A DNA stretch of 64,000 nt from Rhizoclosmatium globosum. Its lineage: Eukaryota; Chytridiomycota; Chytridiomycetes; Chytridiales; Chytriomycetaceae. Where the stretch lies: assembly GCA_002104985.1 (NCBI GenBank), contig MCGO01000016.1, positions 1 through 64,000 of the forward strand, in the 5' to 3' direction. Made by a program: the position numbers and the translations under genes. Of this stretch, positions 11,760 through 23,558 are shown piece after piece. Every line of letters begins with the position of its first letter. Position 1 is the first letter of the stretch. The notes under the pieces are model-generated. The model searched no databases and was not told the DNA's origin. It was given only the letters and a program-made list of their open reading frames with translations.

Positions 11760-13068
11760 CTAAACAATAAATCTGTATTAATCTGAGACACCAGCAATAA
11801 ACGCAATCTTTCTGCAATCACATCATTCTGCTCCTGTAACAGCTTCACAAAACATCCATCCCAAACTCCTCACCAAATTTTCATACTTTGTCGTCGTTCT
11901 TTCAATTGCCGCAAAGATGTTCTGACTTTTGACATCTTCGCAATAACAGCTGGGAATACAAATATCAACCATGATCACATGCCATGCAAACATTCTTACC
12001 TGCTGAGAGGGCCTTCAAAAGTGTATTTTCAGCTTCTTCTTCATATATTCTCTCACCAAGTTGCTCCAATGGTTCCCTAATTCCAAATGAGTAATCATGG
12101 AAAAAACAAAAACAAAATGCACTCACTCAATAAGAAGTGAATTCGCAGCTTTTTTCCCGTCCGTAATCTTTTGAGAATAATCAGGTTGTTTGGGTGTCTT
12201 CAATTTTGAAGAAATCGGAGGCAGGTTCGTCCACGACGATGGTGCTGTTGTTTTCAAGTGACGAACTAATTGTAAGCCACTTTCCACTGAAAGTGCGACA
12301 ATTCGCTGTCGCTTATCGCTTGCAACGGATGCCGTCGCAGGGACGTAAGTACGTTTTGGTTTGAACTTTGAAGGGATGTCAAATATGTGTGTTTTCAACA
12401 ATCGGATTCTCATTACCTCAAAAATCGGTCGAGCTTGCGACGCTGCTCTTGCATTTTGAACCAGGATGCGATCAAGGGCTTCTTGTTCCAGCATACGATT
12501 GACGGATTTTTGTAAATCCGCCACGGTAAAGGATAGAAGTCCAATTTGTTTGATAGCAGCAGAGATAAACTCCTTGTAGTTGTAGAGCCAAGCAGTGAAC
12601 ATAGAAACAACAGTCAAATTGGGGGTAATAAATGCAAGCTGCCGGCTTCTGAGCAGTCTGGGCCCACAAGCAAATCCAAATTCATAACCGAGATTCTCTT
12701 TCATTTTGAGCATACTTTCAAGCTTCAAGAAATCCTTCACGAACTTCTGGTTTTCCTTGGGTTTCCCTGAGTTATACACTTCCGCCATACTATGAAGGTT
12801 GAAACCAGATATCGATCCGTCGTCAGAGACATACACGTCAAGAGCAGAATCGGTGTGGGCCTGGAACTCGGCCAAATTTACCACAAGCCGGAGACCAATG
12901 GGAATCGCCAGCTGCTCCAAAGGCGAATAGTTTTCGTTGTCGTTTTCGCTGTCGTTTCGTTTTTCGTTTTCGTTCTTCACTCGCACTTCCGGAAATCAGG
13001 TCGGCGAAGGCGCTATGTGCGTGTGGCGTGGGTTCTGTCAATTGTGTCGCCATGAGTGCTTCTTGCAT
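11760..13068 (-). CDS. Gene X, unrecognised coiled-coil protein, left copy
   Basis: I do not recognise this protein. It starts MQEALMATQL at 13068 and passes through a low-complexity Glu/Asn/Asp stretch, then a long mixed alpha-helical region (PLEQLAIPIGLRLVVNLAEF through KITDGKKAANSLLIE). After introns near 12120 and 12000 it ends in a heptad-like tail (AKDVKKSEHLMRQLKEATTK, then EQNDVIAERLRLLL). Total is about 400 residues. The acidic repeat differs between arms, because the right copy has a cleaner run of ENENEND units. The gene lies head-to-tail with Argonaute (56 bp) and head-to-head with gene Y (55 bp). A role beside Argonaute is only suggested by position. Confidence 0.75.
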
Positions 13069-13123
13069 TACGGATACCCTCTGGAAAAATTTGCAGACAA
13101 CAGTCGATCATTGTCAATCCCCC
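13069..13123. promoter_or_regulatory. 55-bp divergent promoter of genes X and Y (left)
   Basis: The ATG of X (13068, minus) and the best ATG of Y (13124, plus) are only 55 bp apart, so both 5' leaders and the shared promoter must be very short or overlap the coding regions. The right arm keeps the same layout at 31607-31661. Confidence 0.6.
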
Positions 13124-15357
13124 ATGTCACAGTCAATCAGCGCGGTGAGGATCGCCAATTGCTTTAATTATATCTATACCATTATCTGATCTATTACTAC
13201 AGCTGCTGGATATGTTTTCTCGGTTTACAATTGATGGCGTTCACCAAGGAAGAATTGCTGATGTTGCCGCCTTAACAGCACGGCTCCAACAGGCAGCTAT
13301 CGCCATGGCTGATGGAGTCGATGACTTGGATGTGGGAGAAGATTGCGGAAAGGGTGGGTTTTATTGTTCTCGGGCCTCTCTCATTTGCTGATCGGGTGTT
13401 CGCCAGGCCTCCTCCATTCACTGGAAACGTTGATCCCATCAAATCTGCGGAGCAAGCACAATTAAACACTGTCTTGATTGCACCTGATGTCCTCCTACCA
13501 GCGAATTCACATGGAATACTTCCATCAAACTTTGTTGAAGAGGTGACTCTTGCGTTATGCAATCCCCATTCCAACGACATAAAAATAGATTGACGCAAGC
13601 GACGAAGACAGTATGCTGCCCAAATTGCAAATGCTACTCTCTGCAATCCAAAATGATCGTTTGTCTTCTAATTTTGTGTATTGGCTTAACTGTTTGATAA
13701 AAAGCGCAACAAGCTATTTCATTTGGATGTAACATTGCCTTATTGAGCCTACTTGGTCGACTCCTTGATAGATTTTTTAATCAAGAGCTGAAGGTATACA
13801 TTTGTTTGGAGGACTGTTGCTGTGCTTATACATCCCAACACAACTAGGTGCAGATCCTTTACATTATACTACGTCTGTCTGAACGCCAAGGGACACAAAG
13901 CTTAGTTTTTGGCAAGAATATTGGGGATATAATGATGGATGAGTCAACACAACTGTGTGTTAGAGTTGTTGAAAATACCAGAAGACTTAATACTACCGTT
14001 GCCAGCGCTATTGAGCAGTTGGGTCTGGTACAACAAGTATATGCCACTTATTTTGAGGTTTTAACCATTTGTCCTTACAGGGCTTTGGTATCCTTGCCAA
14101 TATTGGTGTCAACCCATCTCACATGAATATTCTGGTTGTATCCATGAGTCCATCGTTGTTTTACTGGAGTGGCATTATTTACTCACATGAGCATTTGGAA
14201 ACATATGTTACGTTGACTGCCTCAAGTTTAAAGTTCCTACACTTGTCGTTGATGACACTTCTTGCAGTTGAAACACCTATGGTTTATGAACAAGTACGTC
14301 TGGATATTAAATTTATGATGTTGATAGACCTTTTCAGCTGCTGCAAGCTACTGAACATACATTGTGTTCAGTTCTCACTGGGCGAATTCCTGAATCGTGC
14401 AAGCGCGAAGCATGGGCTTGCATTGCATCTGCTTGCAACAGTGTGATGTTTTGTCGCACAGTGTTGTATGAGTTGGGACCAAACAAGACTTCAAGCCTTA
14501 ACTACAATCCACATGTGTCAGCATTGCGCCCTCAATTGGCTCCAAAACTTGAAGCTGCTTTCAATCAGTCCATAACACAAATATATGTGTGCAAGCTCTT
14601 GCTCAACTTGGCATTCACGCGCCTTGGGGCAAAGGTGACTTTTGGTTTCTATTTTCTTGCATGATAAAACTAAGCATCAATTACAGTATCTTGTTGAAGT
14701 GAATCCGAAACTGGTTGAATCAATGGTAAAGGAATACCCAGCCTCATTCACTGAACCATTATTGCTGAGCTTGTGTCGTCATGATAGTCTTAGCTATGAA
14801 GTCCATATCTTTACGTCCTTGATCTTATCTGAATGTGACAAGGAATTGAATCATTTGAACATGCGTGGATATATTGCAACATATCACAGGATGACTCAGA
14901 TTGTGCTCAAATCAAGCAGAGGTGCAACTTGGTTTGGCCACCCCAAAATCGAACCAAACATATCAAGGTTGCAATTGAATCCATCAAGTTTTTTTTGAAG
15001 AGAGAGGAATATTTTGAAGCCCTCATTGTTGTTAATTGTCTCGCGCGTCTTGCCCATCAGCGTTCTTCTGACATGCATGCTGAGTTTAGATTTCAATCCA
15101 GGAATTATAATGAGCTTCAGTCAGAGTTGATGAAGGTATGGACGTATGAAGAGCAAGAACGTACAGAACTGGAGGAAACTTTCAAAAATGTGCTGCAGAA
15201 AGTAGTTCAGGAAATTGGAAGACACGACAATATGGAAGACGTTACAACAATGATTTTTCAGTCTGCTCAATCTGTCGTTCAAGACGAAGGATTGAAGTAT
15301 CTTGTGTGTAAATCCCTGACTCAGTTTCTTGCTCAAATGAATCCCCAGCGACGTTAG
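13124..15357 (+). CDS. Gene Y, unrecognised all-helical protein, left copy
   Basis: I do not recognise this protein. A first exon at 13124 (MSQSISA) joins across a ~60-nt intron to LLDMFSRFTIDGVHQGRIAD, which extends the reading frame upstream of the next ATG at 13212. Further introns with clear GT-AG ends lie near 13798-13847, 14037-14080, 14293-14338 and 14635-14690. The product is about 600-650 residues, rich in amphipathic helices and without visible transmembrane segments. It ends KSLTQFLAQMNPQRR. A frameshift near 13340 in this arm is absent from the right copy. A HEAT-like or other helical scaffold is possible but unproven. Confidence 0.72.
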
Positions 15358-15500
15358 GCTTTGATAATTGTTTTTTTGCTGTGCTGCATTCCCTTGGTCA
15401 TTAGTATATATTGCTGCATTCCCTTTGTTTATGAGTATTTTTGCTGTACTCCCATCATCCATCATTATTTTTTCTTGCTGCATTCGTGGTTGTCATTGCT
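15358..15500 (+). repeat. Degenerate TTGCTGCATTCCCTT repeats in the gene Y 3' region
   Basis: Four imperfect copies of a ~40-bp unit containing TTGCTGYRTTCCCTT follow the stop codon directly. They are mirrored in the right arm at about 29240-29360. The position suggests a 3' untranslated region, and no function is evident. Confidence 0.6.
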
Positions 15501-15796
15501 TTTTGCAGAATATAATGTGTTCCATATGAGCAAATTAAGGATATTACAGCCATCATTCTGAAAGATTGTCTAAAGAACCTCTTGAACAGCCGCTCAACTC
15601 ACACAGTCAACAAGTACTCTGGCAGAAAAGACCAAGGACCCCAGTATAGACGTTGACATTCTTACTTTAGGATTGACATCAGCTGAAAAATCTTGACTTT
15701 GCAGCAAATTTTAACTGATCCCTTTTCCAGTATTTACATAAAGCTGAACCACCATGTAATCTTTTTTGATTCAAAGCTTGCAACAAGTTCCAAGGG

Positions 15797-15855
15797 GCTA
15801 ACAACATTCACTCTAACACAAAGAGGCTAACAACATTCACTCTAACACAAAGACG
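15797..15855. repeat. 29-bp tandem duplication
   Basis: The unit GCTAACAACATTCACTCTAA plus ACACAAAGAG occurs twice in direct succession. The same duplication is present in the right arm (about 28876-28935), so it predates or accompanies the arm duplication. Confidence 0.85.
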
Positions 15856-16565
15856 ATGAAAATACCAGTTGACCCTGAGAACAGCCACACAAAACTCATT
15901 TTGCGAGATGGTAGCAAAGTAGAAATATTAAGCTACAACGAGGAGAGAGTATTAGGGAACCATTGAGTGCGTCAGTCAATTTTCGGAAAATCCAAGGAAC
16001 AAAAAATCCAACAAAACCAACAGTCACATCTGGTTTCTATTTCCCAAATTTGATTCATAATATTCAAAATAACAGCCCTAAATTAAAGAATAAAGCAACA
16101 AATAACTGTGGTTAGAAAGGGAATATCAAAACAGTTTTGTTGATGAAGATAATTGCAGAAGTAAGAGTTTTTGCATCAACCCAGCATCAGGACTTATAAA
16201 GCCCTTATTTTTTGTCCAGACTAAGAGCGCGTTTACGCATGCGCACATATCAACGCATTGAAGTTTGTCCAGTTGATTGAATTAAAGAAGTCCTGTCCAG
16301 TCAGGAGTAAATATTATTGCTGTTACACATCTTCTTGTTCAAGAAGAGCTTTCTTTTGCCTGCTTTATTCTAATCTCCTTCTCAATATCAAGAAAACTAT
16401 TTTGTTTAAATTTTGAATTTCAATTTTATAGAGGCAATAAAGCTGATATTAGTTTCAATAAGCGACTTTGAATTTCCACTGTGTTTTCAGCAGTGAACCT
16501 TTACCGATATCGATAAAATAACAATTAAAATCCTACTTTATTTGATATAGTAACAAGGAATCAAT

Positions 16566-16838
16566 GGCTTTGGATTTTCCGAAAATTCCTCGGATCAAGC
16601 GACACACTCATTTATTTCTCAGCAGACAACAGAGGGACAATGTTGCTCAGAGAAATCAAAGAATAAGTAGAAACAACAGTCAACTCCCACAAAGAATCAC
16701 AGATAAAACAGCAATATACATCAAAAATAATGTTCTTCTGGCACAAATCCAATACAGGTAGAAAACACTGGCACTTACAACAAAGGAAGTGAGTGTGTCA
16801 CTTAATCTGAGAGACTTCCAGAAAATCCAAGGAACAAC
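16566..16838. mobile_element. Possible degenerate MITE with ~45-bp imperfect inverted ends
   Basis: The left end (CTTTGGATTTTCCGAAAATT, then GACACACTCA) and the right end (TGAGTGTGTCACTTAATC, then AGAAAATCCAAGGAA) are imperfect inverted repeats about 270 bp apart. A third copy of the same end lies at 15960-16000 (TGAGTGCGTCAGTC, then GGAAAATCCAAGGAA). No target duplication could be fixed by eye. It is mirrored in the right arm near 27895-28170. Confidence 0.45.
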
Positions 16839-17308
16839 AAAACAACTTCTTTTGAGTGTCATCCCAAGAACTCCGAAACTTAACTTGTATAATCTTTACA
16901 TATGAGTTAATATGAAATTTAAACGGCATAATAATATGTCCACTGTAACAGTTGCTGCAACAAGTTAATTAGTGTTAAACTCCATAGCTCCATATGAGCC
17001 ATCTCTTCCCCTCCCCTCCTTCAACCAGGACAATGTTTAAATCAATTACAATTGCTGCAAGTGAATGATTTAGGGAGGACGGCCACATACAAGTGGAGTT
17101 ATTGAGTCCTTAGCTTTTGCCTTTCACTTCCAGCCTTGCATTTTCTTTGTTCCTCAACTGTTATTTTCAATTCTCAAGTGCTTGTTGTGTGGCTGTGTGA
17201 GGTTGCTTGGAGCTGCAATATTGGTTCTATAGTATGTACTTTTGACATAGAATACAACAGAAAAATACCTGTTTCTCAAAATTCATATAGTGACACATTA
17301 GTCAAGTA

Positions 17309-17465
17309 GTTTTGTGCAACATGTGCTGCCTGGACAGCCAGTCACACAAGAATATGTGAATACATGGTGGCAAGCGTTTTCCAGCAAAATCCAGAAGCCG
17401 CTTATGCACATTATTATGCTCTGACAGGACAATATGGCTCAATCACCATACCAGACCAAAATAGG
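17309..17465 (+). pseudogene. Short coding-like remnant, Trp/Tyr/Ala/Gln-rich
   Basis: Two overlapping frames read LPGQPVTQEYVNTWWQAF and FQQNPEAAYAHYYALTGQYG, joined by a one-base shift. The composition resembles the C-terminal tails of KH-type RNA-binding proteins (FUBP-like). No upstream exons are visible, so this may be a relic or chance. Confidence 0.2.
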
Positions 17466-18152
17466 TAGGCCAATCAGATTGTTCCACAATTTGTTACTAG
17501 GTCAACCAATGAGAAAACACCCAGCAACTGTGACCGCTCAACTTCACCGACGCTTCTCGAAATTTGTGTATAGCTTAATAAATACGTTTTGAACATCTTA
17601 TTAAATTTTTAGAAGGTTTGAGAAAGAACTGAAGTTACGGCATTGAGTTGTGGCTCAAGTACAATCCCAATGACTGTAGTCATGGATATCGCTCCAAAAG
17701 CCACCAAAAGCTGCGGAAATGCTATATTTATTTATCAAAGACACTCATATTCTCAGAATAGGCCCGAACTTCACTGTTCTCCTTACATTGTTCAGGACCC
17801 TCACGCTACTTGGAACGGCACCGAATACGACTATAAATAGTATTTCAGTCAGTTTAAAATTACTCACACGCCTTATTTTTTTCAGTCGCTACTTCGCGAA
17901 CTGTACCGTTCTCGCGGTAGATTCTCGATTAACCCTCCTTTTTCAAGTTCTAACATCAGCTGACAAAGTCATAATAAACGACATGTTCTATTGCAATAAA
18001 CATATATATTCTCGAATTTTACACTTGTTATATTGTGTTAAGGAGTCATCAAGCTCACACTGAACGGAGTGAATCTAACCAACACACCACAACACACTCT
18101 CAAACATTCCAGTTTACAGAAGGAGCTAATGGTTTCTATTTTTCGCTTTTTA

Positions 18153-18572
18153 TTATCCATATTCCAAATCCCCTCTTTTTTCCTTCTTTCTCCTTACTCT
18201 TTTCAAGTTGAGCTGGACCGGTACGGGAATTGAGCCAACAATATCCTCAACAGGGCCAGTTTCCCAATCAACCAATGCAACAGTACCCTTGTTTGCAACA
18301 GAATCATATCCTCCACCTCTGCAGTAAAGGTTATAGATTTGTTTGTTCACTGCCTTGTATTGTAAAGATTTATACATTAACCACTCAGAAATAAAATAGA
18401 TCATGGAATTTACCTTGGCTCTACTGTTTCTATAAGGTACACTTTGGTTGAGGTCTTGTTTATGTTTGGCATTTTTTAGGCAGGTTGTGGTTTTTGCTGC
18501 TGTGTATTTTAGTTTTTGCTTTGATATCTGCTTAAGATTCTTGAGAGAGGTGCTGAACTGCAGAATTTTCAA
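18153..18572 (-). CDS. Unrecognised 139-codon frame conserved in both arms
   Basis: The frame starts MKILQFSTSLKNLKQISKQK and ends RVRRKKEKRGDLEYG. The right-arm copy at 26145-26564 keeps the frame, with one Thr/Ser difference visible. Composition is Lys/Asn-rich, as expected from AT-rich DNA, and no domain is recognised. Conservation over a recent duplication is weak evidence for coding. Confidence 0.2.
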   Translation of the reverse strand: MKILQFSTSLKNLKQISKQKLKYTAAKTTTCLKNAKHKQDLNQSVPYRNSRAKVNSMIYFISEWLMYKSLQYKAVNKQIYNLYCRGGGYDSVANKGTVALVDWETGPVEDIVGSIPVPVQLNLKRVRRKKEKRGDLEYG

Positions 18573-20435
18573 TTTTCAAGTTCAGCTTATCTTTCTTCAC
18601 CGTATCTCTTTGGCTCAAGAACTAAATGCAAATTGCAATTGCTCGTAGTCACAAAGTAAGTGAGTGCCAAGGGAAGTGACAGGAGGAGTGGAAAAGCTGG
18701 TGAACGCACAATAAAGTTGGCATATCTCATTTTTTAAACCAGCAAAAGTTGCATGATCAATTGGCTGTCTGCAGTGAGCATTTTTCACATGTAAAAAAAG
18801 TCCCATAATAGTTAAGGCCCTGATCAGTGACAAAAATTGCTATTTGTTGGGTGGTGATTTAGTGTGACTTTAAAAAAATATTCATCAATTTTTGCCCATT
18901 TTGTTTGTCCATTTTTGCTTCTTTTGGTTTCTGCAAAAAGGCGCATTTTGGCAGGATTGCAATTATAAACGGTTTTGAGAACATCACTACTTTGGTGCAG
19001 ATGAGTCTTGGGGTTGGGTGTCTCAGCAACAGAGAATGCCGGCAGACATCAATATATAATATAACCCACACATAGCTAACAAACTAGTAGATTTGGAGAC
19101 TGTTTGGTGCTTGCAACTATGCAGCTAATCAAATAGAAAGCAATAACACTTTCTTCATTGAGAAATGAAGAAATCAATTTGGTTATCCTGAGGTTATATC
19201 AATTTCAGTGGCTGCCTGCCTGTCAGAAATCTGTTACCCAACCTTACCAACCGCACAAGGTGCAAGAAAACCTTTGTCTTTTGGCGCAGAACAATTGTGA
19301 TATAACAAGATGCAATGAAGTTGGCAGCAGGAGACCTGGGTCTGTCAGATTGATGATCCAAGACGTGAGCTATTCAGCTTCTGTACCATAGTGTTGGGGT
19401 TACAAACACTTTGGTTATCAATGTATTTATATTGAGATTGAAGATAGGGAAGAATGAAATTAAAGACTTAATGTTTTGCTTTATTTGCTTCATTCAAAAA
19501 ACTATTCGAACCAACGGTTGAAATACCAGTTGAAGGCATCCAGTTCTGAATTACTTGAACAGTGATTGGAGAATTGTCATCCTGGTTTGACACCGTTCTG
19601 CTTTGGATGATCTCAGCACCATTGTTGTGCCTCTTACACGAAATTCATGTCTCTGCATGCACTTGTCAAACCATTTGTGTGCTGGCCAAGTTGAGTCCAA
19701 ATGCTTTTTCAGGTGCAATTTTGTGGCCAATGCAATTGAGTGGGCAATGGATCAGGCTTCCAGAAAAGATTGTATTGCCATCAGCACAATCTCCAGTCTT
19801 TTCCTTCACTCTGTAGTAGGATAAAGCTTGATCTATGTGGATTCAAACGGTTGGCAACCAAAATAGTCTAATTGACTGATTAGTTGTTCTTGGTCATATC
19901 AGCAAGAACTTGCTTCTTGATTGTGTTGTGGTCCTTGTCTTTGGCAGCCTGTGAAGCAGACTATTGTTTTCCTTTGATCGTGCGGTGGAGGGCTGGAGAG
20001 GTTTATTGCACATGATTTTACAACTGAAAGGTAAGAAGCAATTGCCGTTTTCTCAGTAAATTTGCTAGATTAACAGACTCACTCAGTGTAGAATGTGCTG
20101 GAACATTGTAAAAGAGAGCCCAAGCTCATGACAAGAGCTAAATAAATCAGTAATTTGATATTGTTTTATTCCCATCATAAAGAAGTATGGCGTCGTCCTG
20201 GATTTAACTTGGGCCAGGTTTGTGGTTTGAGTTTTGGTTGAACACCACTTGGCTGTGACTCGGGAACAACTAATGTGAAATGCCTGAAACTGCACATAAA
20301 AATTAATAAAGTTAATATAAATATCTGGTTAAAATATTGAATAGATTGATGAAATATTAAATTGAAGCCAACACACGTTACTCAGGACCCTGAGCCGTTA
20401 TCAGGAAAACAGCTATAGGGTGCCTTTGTATTTTA

Positions 20436-21157
20436 GTGTTTCATCATTTACTGAAGTTGGAGGCAAGGATTGAGGGAGGAGATAGGTTTTCTATGACGTG
20501 GTGTGCAAACTTATGGCATCACAAACAAAGTGTCACACAAAGAGCATCGTCAGCGGCTAGCACAACAACTGAATGTCCCGGAAACAAGAATCACAGTGAG
20601 TCCTCAAGCAAACCCCCACGCTACGATATTGCATTCATATCCTCCCGTCAACAATCAAAACTTCAACCCACAAGAACCAGTCAACTGGATTATCTTCCAC
20701 ACACACCCTCCATTGTAGCTAGTGTCATATAACTCCTCTCTCATTTCTAACGAATCCCACAGAATTTCTTTCAAAACAAAGGCGCGAAACATAGAAAGAT
20801 TCTGCGTCAACAAGAAGCTACTGCAGTTGCGATTTCAGCTGCCCCTGCCGCAGAATCCGAAGGACTTCAAAGCGCTATTGAGCATACAGTCCGAGAATCC
20901 GCTGCAAGCATTGTTCGGATGCGACAGGATTTGAAGAAGACATCGACAACCAATGCATGGCTAGAGTATAAGAAGGACACATTGAAAGCGCGAGTATGTG
21001 TTTAATTTTTGATTTGTTATACATTGGCACTAATTGGGCTATTAAGTGGCAACAGTTGCCGAAAGCATCCAAATGTCCCAGAGGAGGATCGCATGCCCCT
21101 CGCAAGCACTATTCTCTCCACGAGTTGGAATAGTCTAAAAGATACCAACAAAGAAGC
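20436..21157 (+). pseudogene. Homeodomain-HMG gene, left copy, truncated inside the HMG box
   Basis: This holds the same 5' exons as the right copy. The homeodomain helix 2-3 region (RLAQQLNVPETRIT) ends at 20595. An intron follows, and the recognition helix (NFFQNKGAKHRK) starts at 20763. The HMG-box-like segment follows in the next exon. At 21157, after LKDTNKEA, the sequence leaves the inverted repeat and continues into a transposase-like frame (LLTHMKAQGVKFQ). The copy lacks the end of the HMG box and the whole C-terminal domain, so it is presumably non-functional or a chimera. Confidence 0.7.
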
Positions 21158-22516
21158 ACTTTTGACTCATATGAAGGTTAGTAATGATTGGCGGGTTTCG
21201 TTTTACCTTACGTTACGCACTGAAAGGCTCAAGGCGTTAAGTTTCAACCATATCTCGCACTAGTTCCCATGCTTCATGTTCTTGTGCACGGGAGCGGCTG
21301 TCAAGTTGCTTTAGGCCCCAAAGTATCTCTTGGATCTGGGACGTTTGATGGCGAAGTGATTGAACGACTGTGGGCTGAAATCGAGAGTCATGCTGGTCCA
21401 CTTCAAATCATGACTTTTGAGAATCGTCTTGACAGTATATTTTTGATGGTGGAGTTCAATACAGTAGCCAAGAACAAGGCATTCTTATCAGTCATTGAAA
21501 AGTCAATTGAAACAGCCTTATTACGCATTGCATCAGTAAAATCCACTTTGGAGTCGTTTGAGTCGGTGGAAATCAAAAGTTATTCCATCACTGTACAGGA
21601 GAATATTCAGGTGTGACTGTTTTACTGTGTTGAACAACAACTAACTCTTCAAATTAGACTCGAACAACTGTATTCAGACGGAGTCCGCGTGATAGTTTTG
21701 GAGAAGCTGAAGTCTCAGGATTCAATTATTTGAAGGCCAAGGCGCCTCATGTACAAGACGAAGCTTTAAAGATTTGGTCCAAACTCTGTACTCTTGCTGT
21801 CGAATTTAACGGCATTAAAAGGGGTTCCAAACTGATTCATGGCACAAAAGCCGCAGGCAATTTAGCTATGCGGTTGAAGACTATTCTGAAAGACATTCGA
21901 GAACTTATGACAGCTTTCAATGCACTCCCTGACTATTGTGACGACAACATTCAAGCAACAGGCAATATTGATTCACAAGCTGGCTTCGAAGGGATCAGAA
22001 CTGAGTGTTTCAAACGATGGGATGACAGTGGTTGGGTTTTCCGCAAGAGAGCAACTTGTTTTCTCGAAAGTACAAGCTCAGTTGGTGGTTGAAACGCTTC
22101 ATGGTAAGTGTGGCTACCTTGCGTTAGTTGGACTTACCGCTGCTTCTACCGCTTGCTTAGGTAACCCCAACTCAGTCTCGGAACAATACTGGCGATTTGT
22201 TGAAGACTTATTTTTTGCTTTAATTGATCTGCTTCGAGCAAATTTGTATCATGAAACGGAAAAGTTGAAGTATGAAAGGATTGGGGAGGAATTGGAAACT
22301 CGACTTGCTCTTCATCATTCACTCGATCACGACCTTGTCCTTGCTGCTCAGTTTCATACGTGGAAACATGTGACGTATCATCAAAATTTAGCCATGAAGT
22401 GTTTTAATCTCGGTGTGGAGTTGCGAAGCAAAGTGGAATTAGCAGGACTGACGTCTGCTCTGGAGGAAGTTCAGAGAGGATTTGATGAAGGAATTCATTC
22501 AATTATATATTTGTAG
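21158..22516 (+). pseudogene. C-terminal fragment of a KDZ-type (Kyakuja/Dileera/Zisupton) transposase
   Basis: After the junction the frame reads KAQGVKFQPYLALVPMLHVL, then HGSGCQVALGPKVSLGSGTF and DGEVIERLWAEIESHAGPLQ. HGxxCQ, a Gly-rich PKVSLGSG and DGExIERLW are the layout of the C-terminal catalytic block of KDZ transposases, where the Glu is a catalytic residue. About 350 more residues follow over introns near 21612 and 22103, mostly helical, ending GFDEGIHSIIYL. The N-terminal two thirds of a KDZ transposase, with its earlier catalytic Asp residues, is absent. The fragment is fused in phase or nearly so to the truncated HMG exon upstream. Confidence 0.5.
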
Positions 22517-23558
22517 TTATTATTAAAGAAATATCATTGTCAACACACTTAGACGAACACTTAGACTCCAACACTGTATTCCATGTCCTCTGTCTCATGC
22601 TCGACTTCTTCTGCATCTTGATCGATCTCAGCTTCTGTTGCCAACAAACTCAGTCCTGCTCGTATTTTGGCGTCACAAAGTTTCTTGACCCAAGTCTTGA
22701 ACATAAATCTGTTTTCATCTGCCAATTGAGTATGAGTAATAGCATCATCTAAATCCACTTGAGATTCATCCCCCAACCATTGTACTTCAGTAAACCCGTA
22801 TTTGCTGTGAAACTTGATATTAAACGCTTCCCAGTCCAGAACGTCTGTTTCGCCGTCTCCCTTCACAGATTCATTTACGTCAAAGTTTTCAACGTTCTCA
22901 GATTGGGCTGCAGCACTTCCCCACTCAATGCGAATCAATCCGTCCTTCATGAGACTGTTCAATACCTTCAAGTTGGATAGTTTTTGTCGAGGTCCAAACG
23001 TAATGTTTTCGGGCCACCCCGACAAATAAATACGGCGTTTGTGCAGTTTAAACTTCAACAGGGACTTCCAGTCCACACTTTTCTTCACCGGTGGCTTCCC
23101 GGCACGACTCAACGCATTGTTTACGATTTTCTTGATTCCCAATTTGTAATCTTCGATTGCAATAGTGTTTTCCACTTTCATAATCTGTGTTGCTTGAGGG
23201 ATGTGTCGAACCATTTGGCTAGCCAACGTAAGTAGTTGGCACAAAACGAGGTTCTGACGAAGTAGATTTTCCACCATCATATGAGCACTTTCTCCGTATG
23301 TCGACTGAAAGACTTTATCATCTGCTTGATCAATGGCATTGAAGTTGCTCGCAACGTTGAGGGCTTCTATTTTTACCAAATAACATCAGAATCAATGCAT
23401 TCAGTCTCTGAAGGTACTCACTTAAGTTCTCTTGTAACTGTTTGATTCCGTCCAAGCTATCTCGGATCAACTTTTCCCTCTCGTCCTCAGTCAAGTCCGT
23501 GGTGTCAATTTCTGGACGCAAGTTCTTCTCCTTCGCTCGCGTAAAGTAAACATCCGCC
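21158..23558. other. Unique centre of the inverted repeat
   Basis: About 2.4 kb not shared by the arms. The left half (to about 22516) is the KDZ-like transposase fragment on the plus strand. The right half (from 22561) is the 3' part of the intact homeodomain-HMG gene on the minus strand. The two frames converge, with about 45 bp between their stops. Confidence 0.85.

Larger units (their letters stand above)
15501..20435. other. AT-rich interval without a convincing gene (left)
   Basis: About 5 kb, mirrored at about 24283-29240, with no gene I can support. It holds small repeats, a possible inverted-repeat element (16566-16838), one frame conserved between arms (18153-18572) and a short coding-like remnant (17309-17465). 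Several AATAAA and CAATAA motifs occur on both strands. The interval may be old transposon debris or regulatory DNA of the homeodomain-HMG gene. Confidence 0.6.
4899..21157. repeat. Left arm of giant inverted repeat
   Basis: This segment is the reverse complement of 23559-39239. Paired genes lie at mirrored positions, with coordinate sums of about 44716 near the centre, about 44733 mid-arm, and about 44138 outside the 566-bp transposon insertion (element plus duplicated target). The outer edge is at 4899, where pairing with 39239 stops. The inner edge is at 21157, inside the HMG box of the homeodomain-HMG gene. Differences between arms are mainly single-base indels plus the element at 7062-7616. 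Confidence 0.95.

Noticed and set aside
19562..19824. Possible protease-like frames (AIEWAMDQASRK)
   Set aside because: A few residues resemble a subtilase segment, but no catalytic motif or flanking exons are present on either strand.
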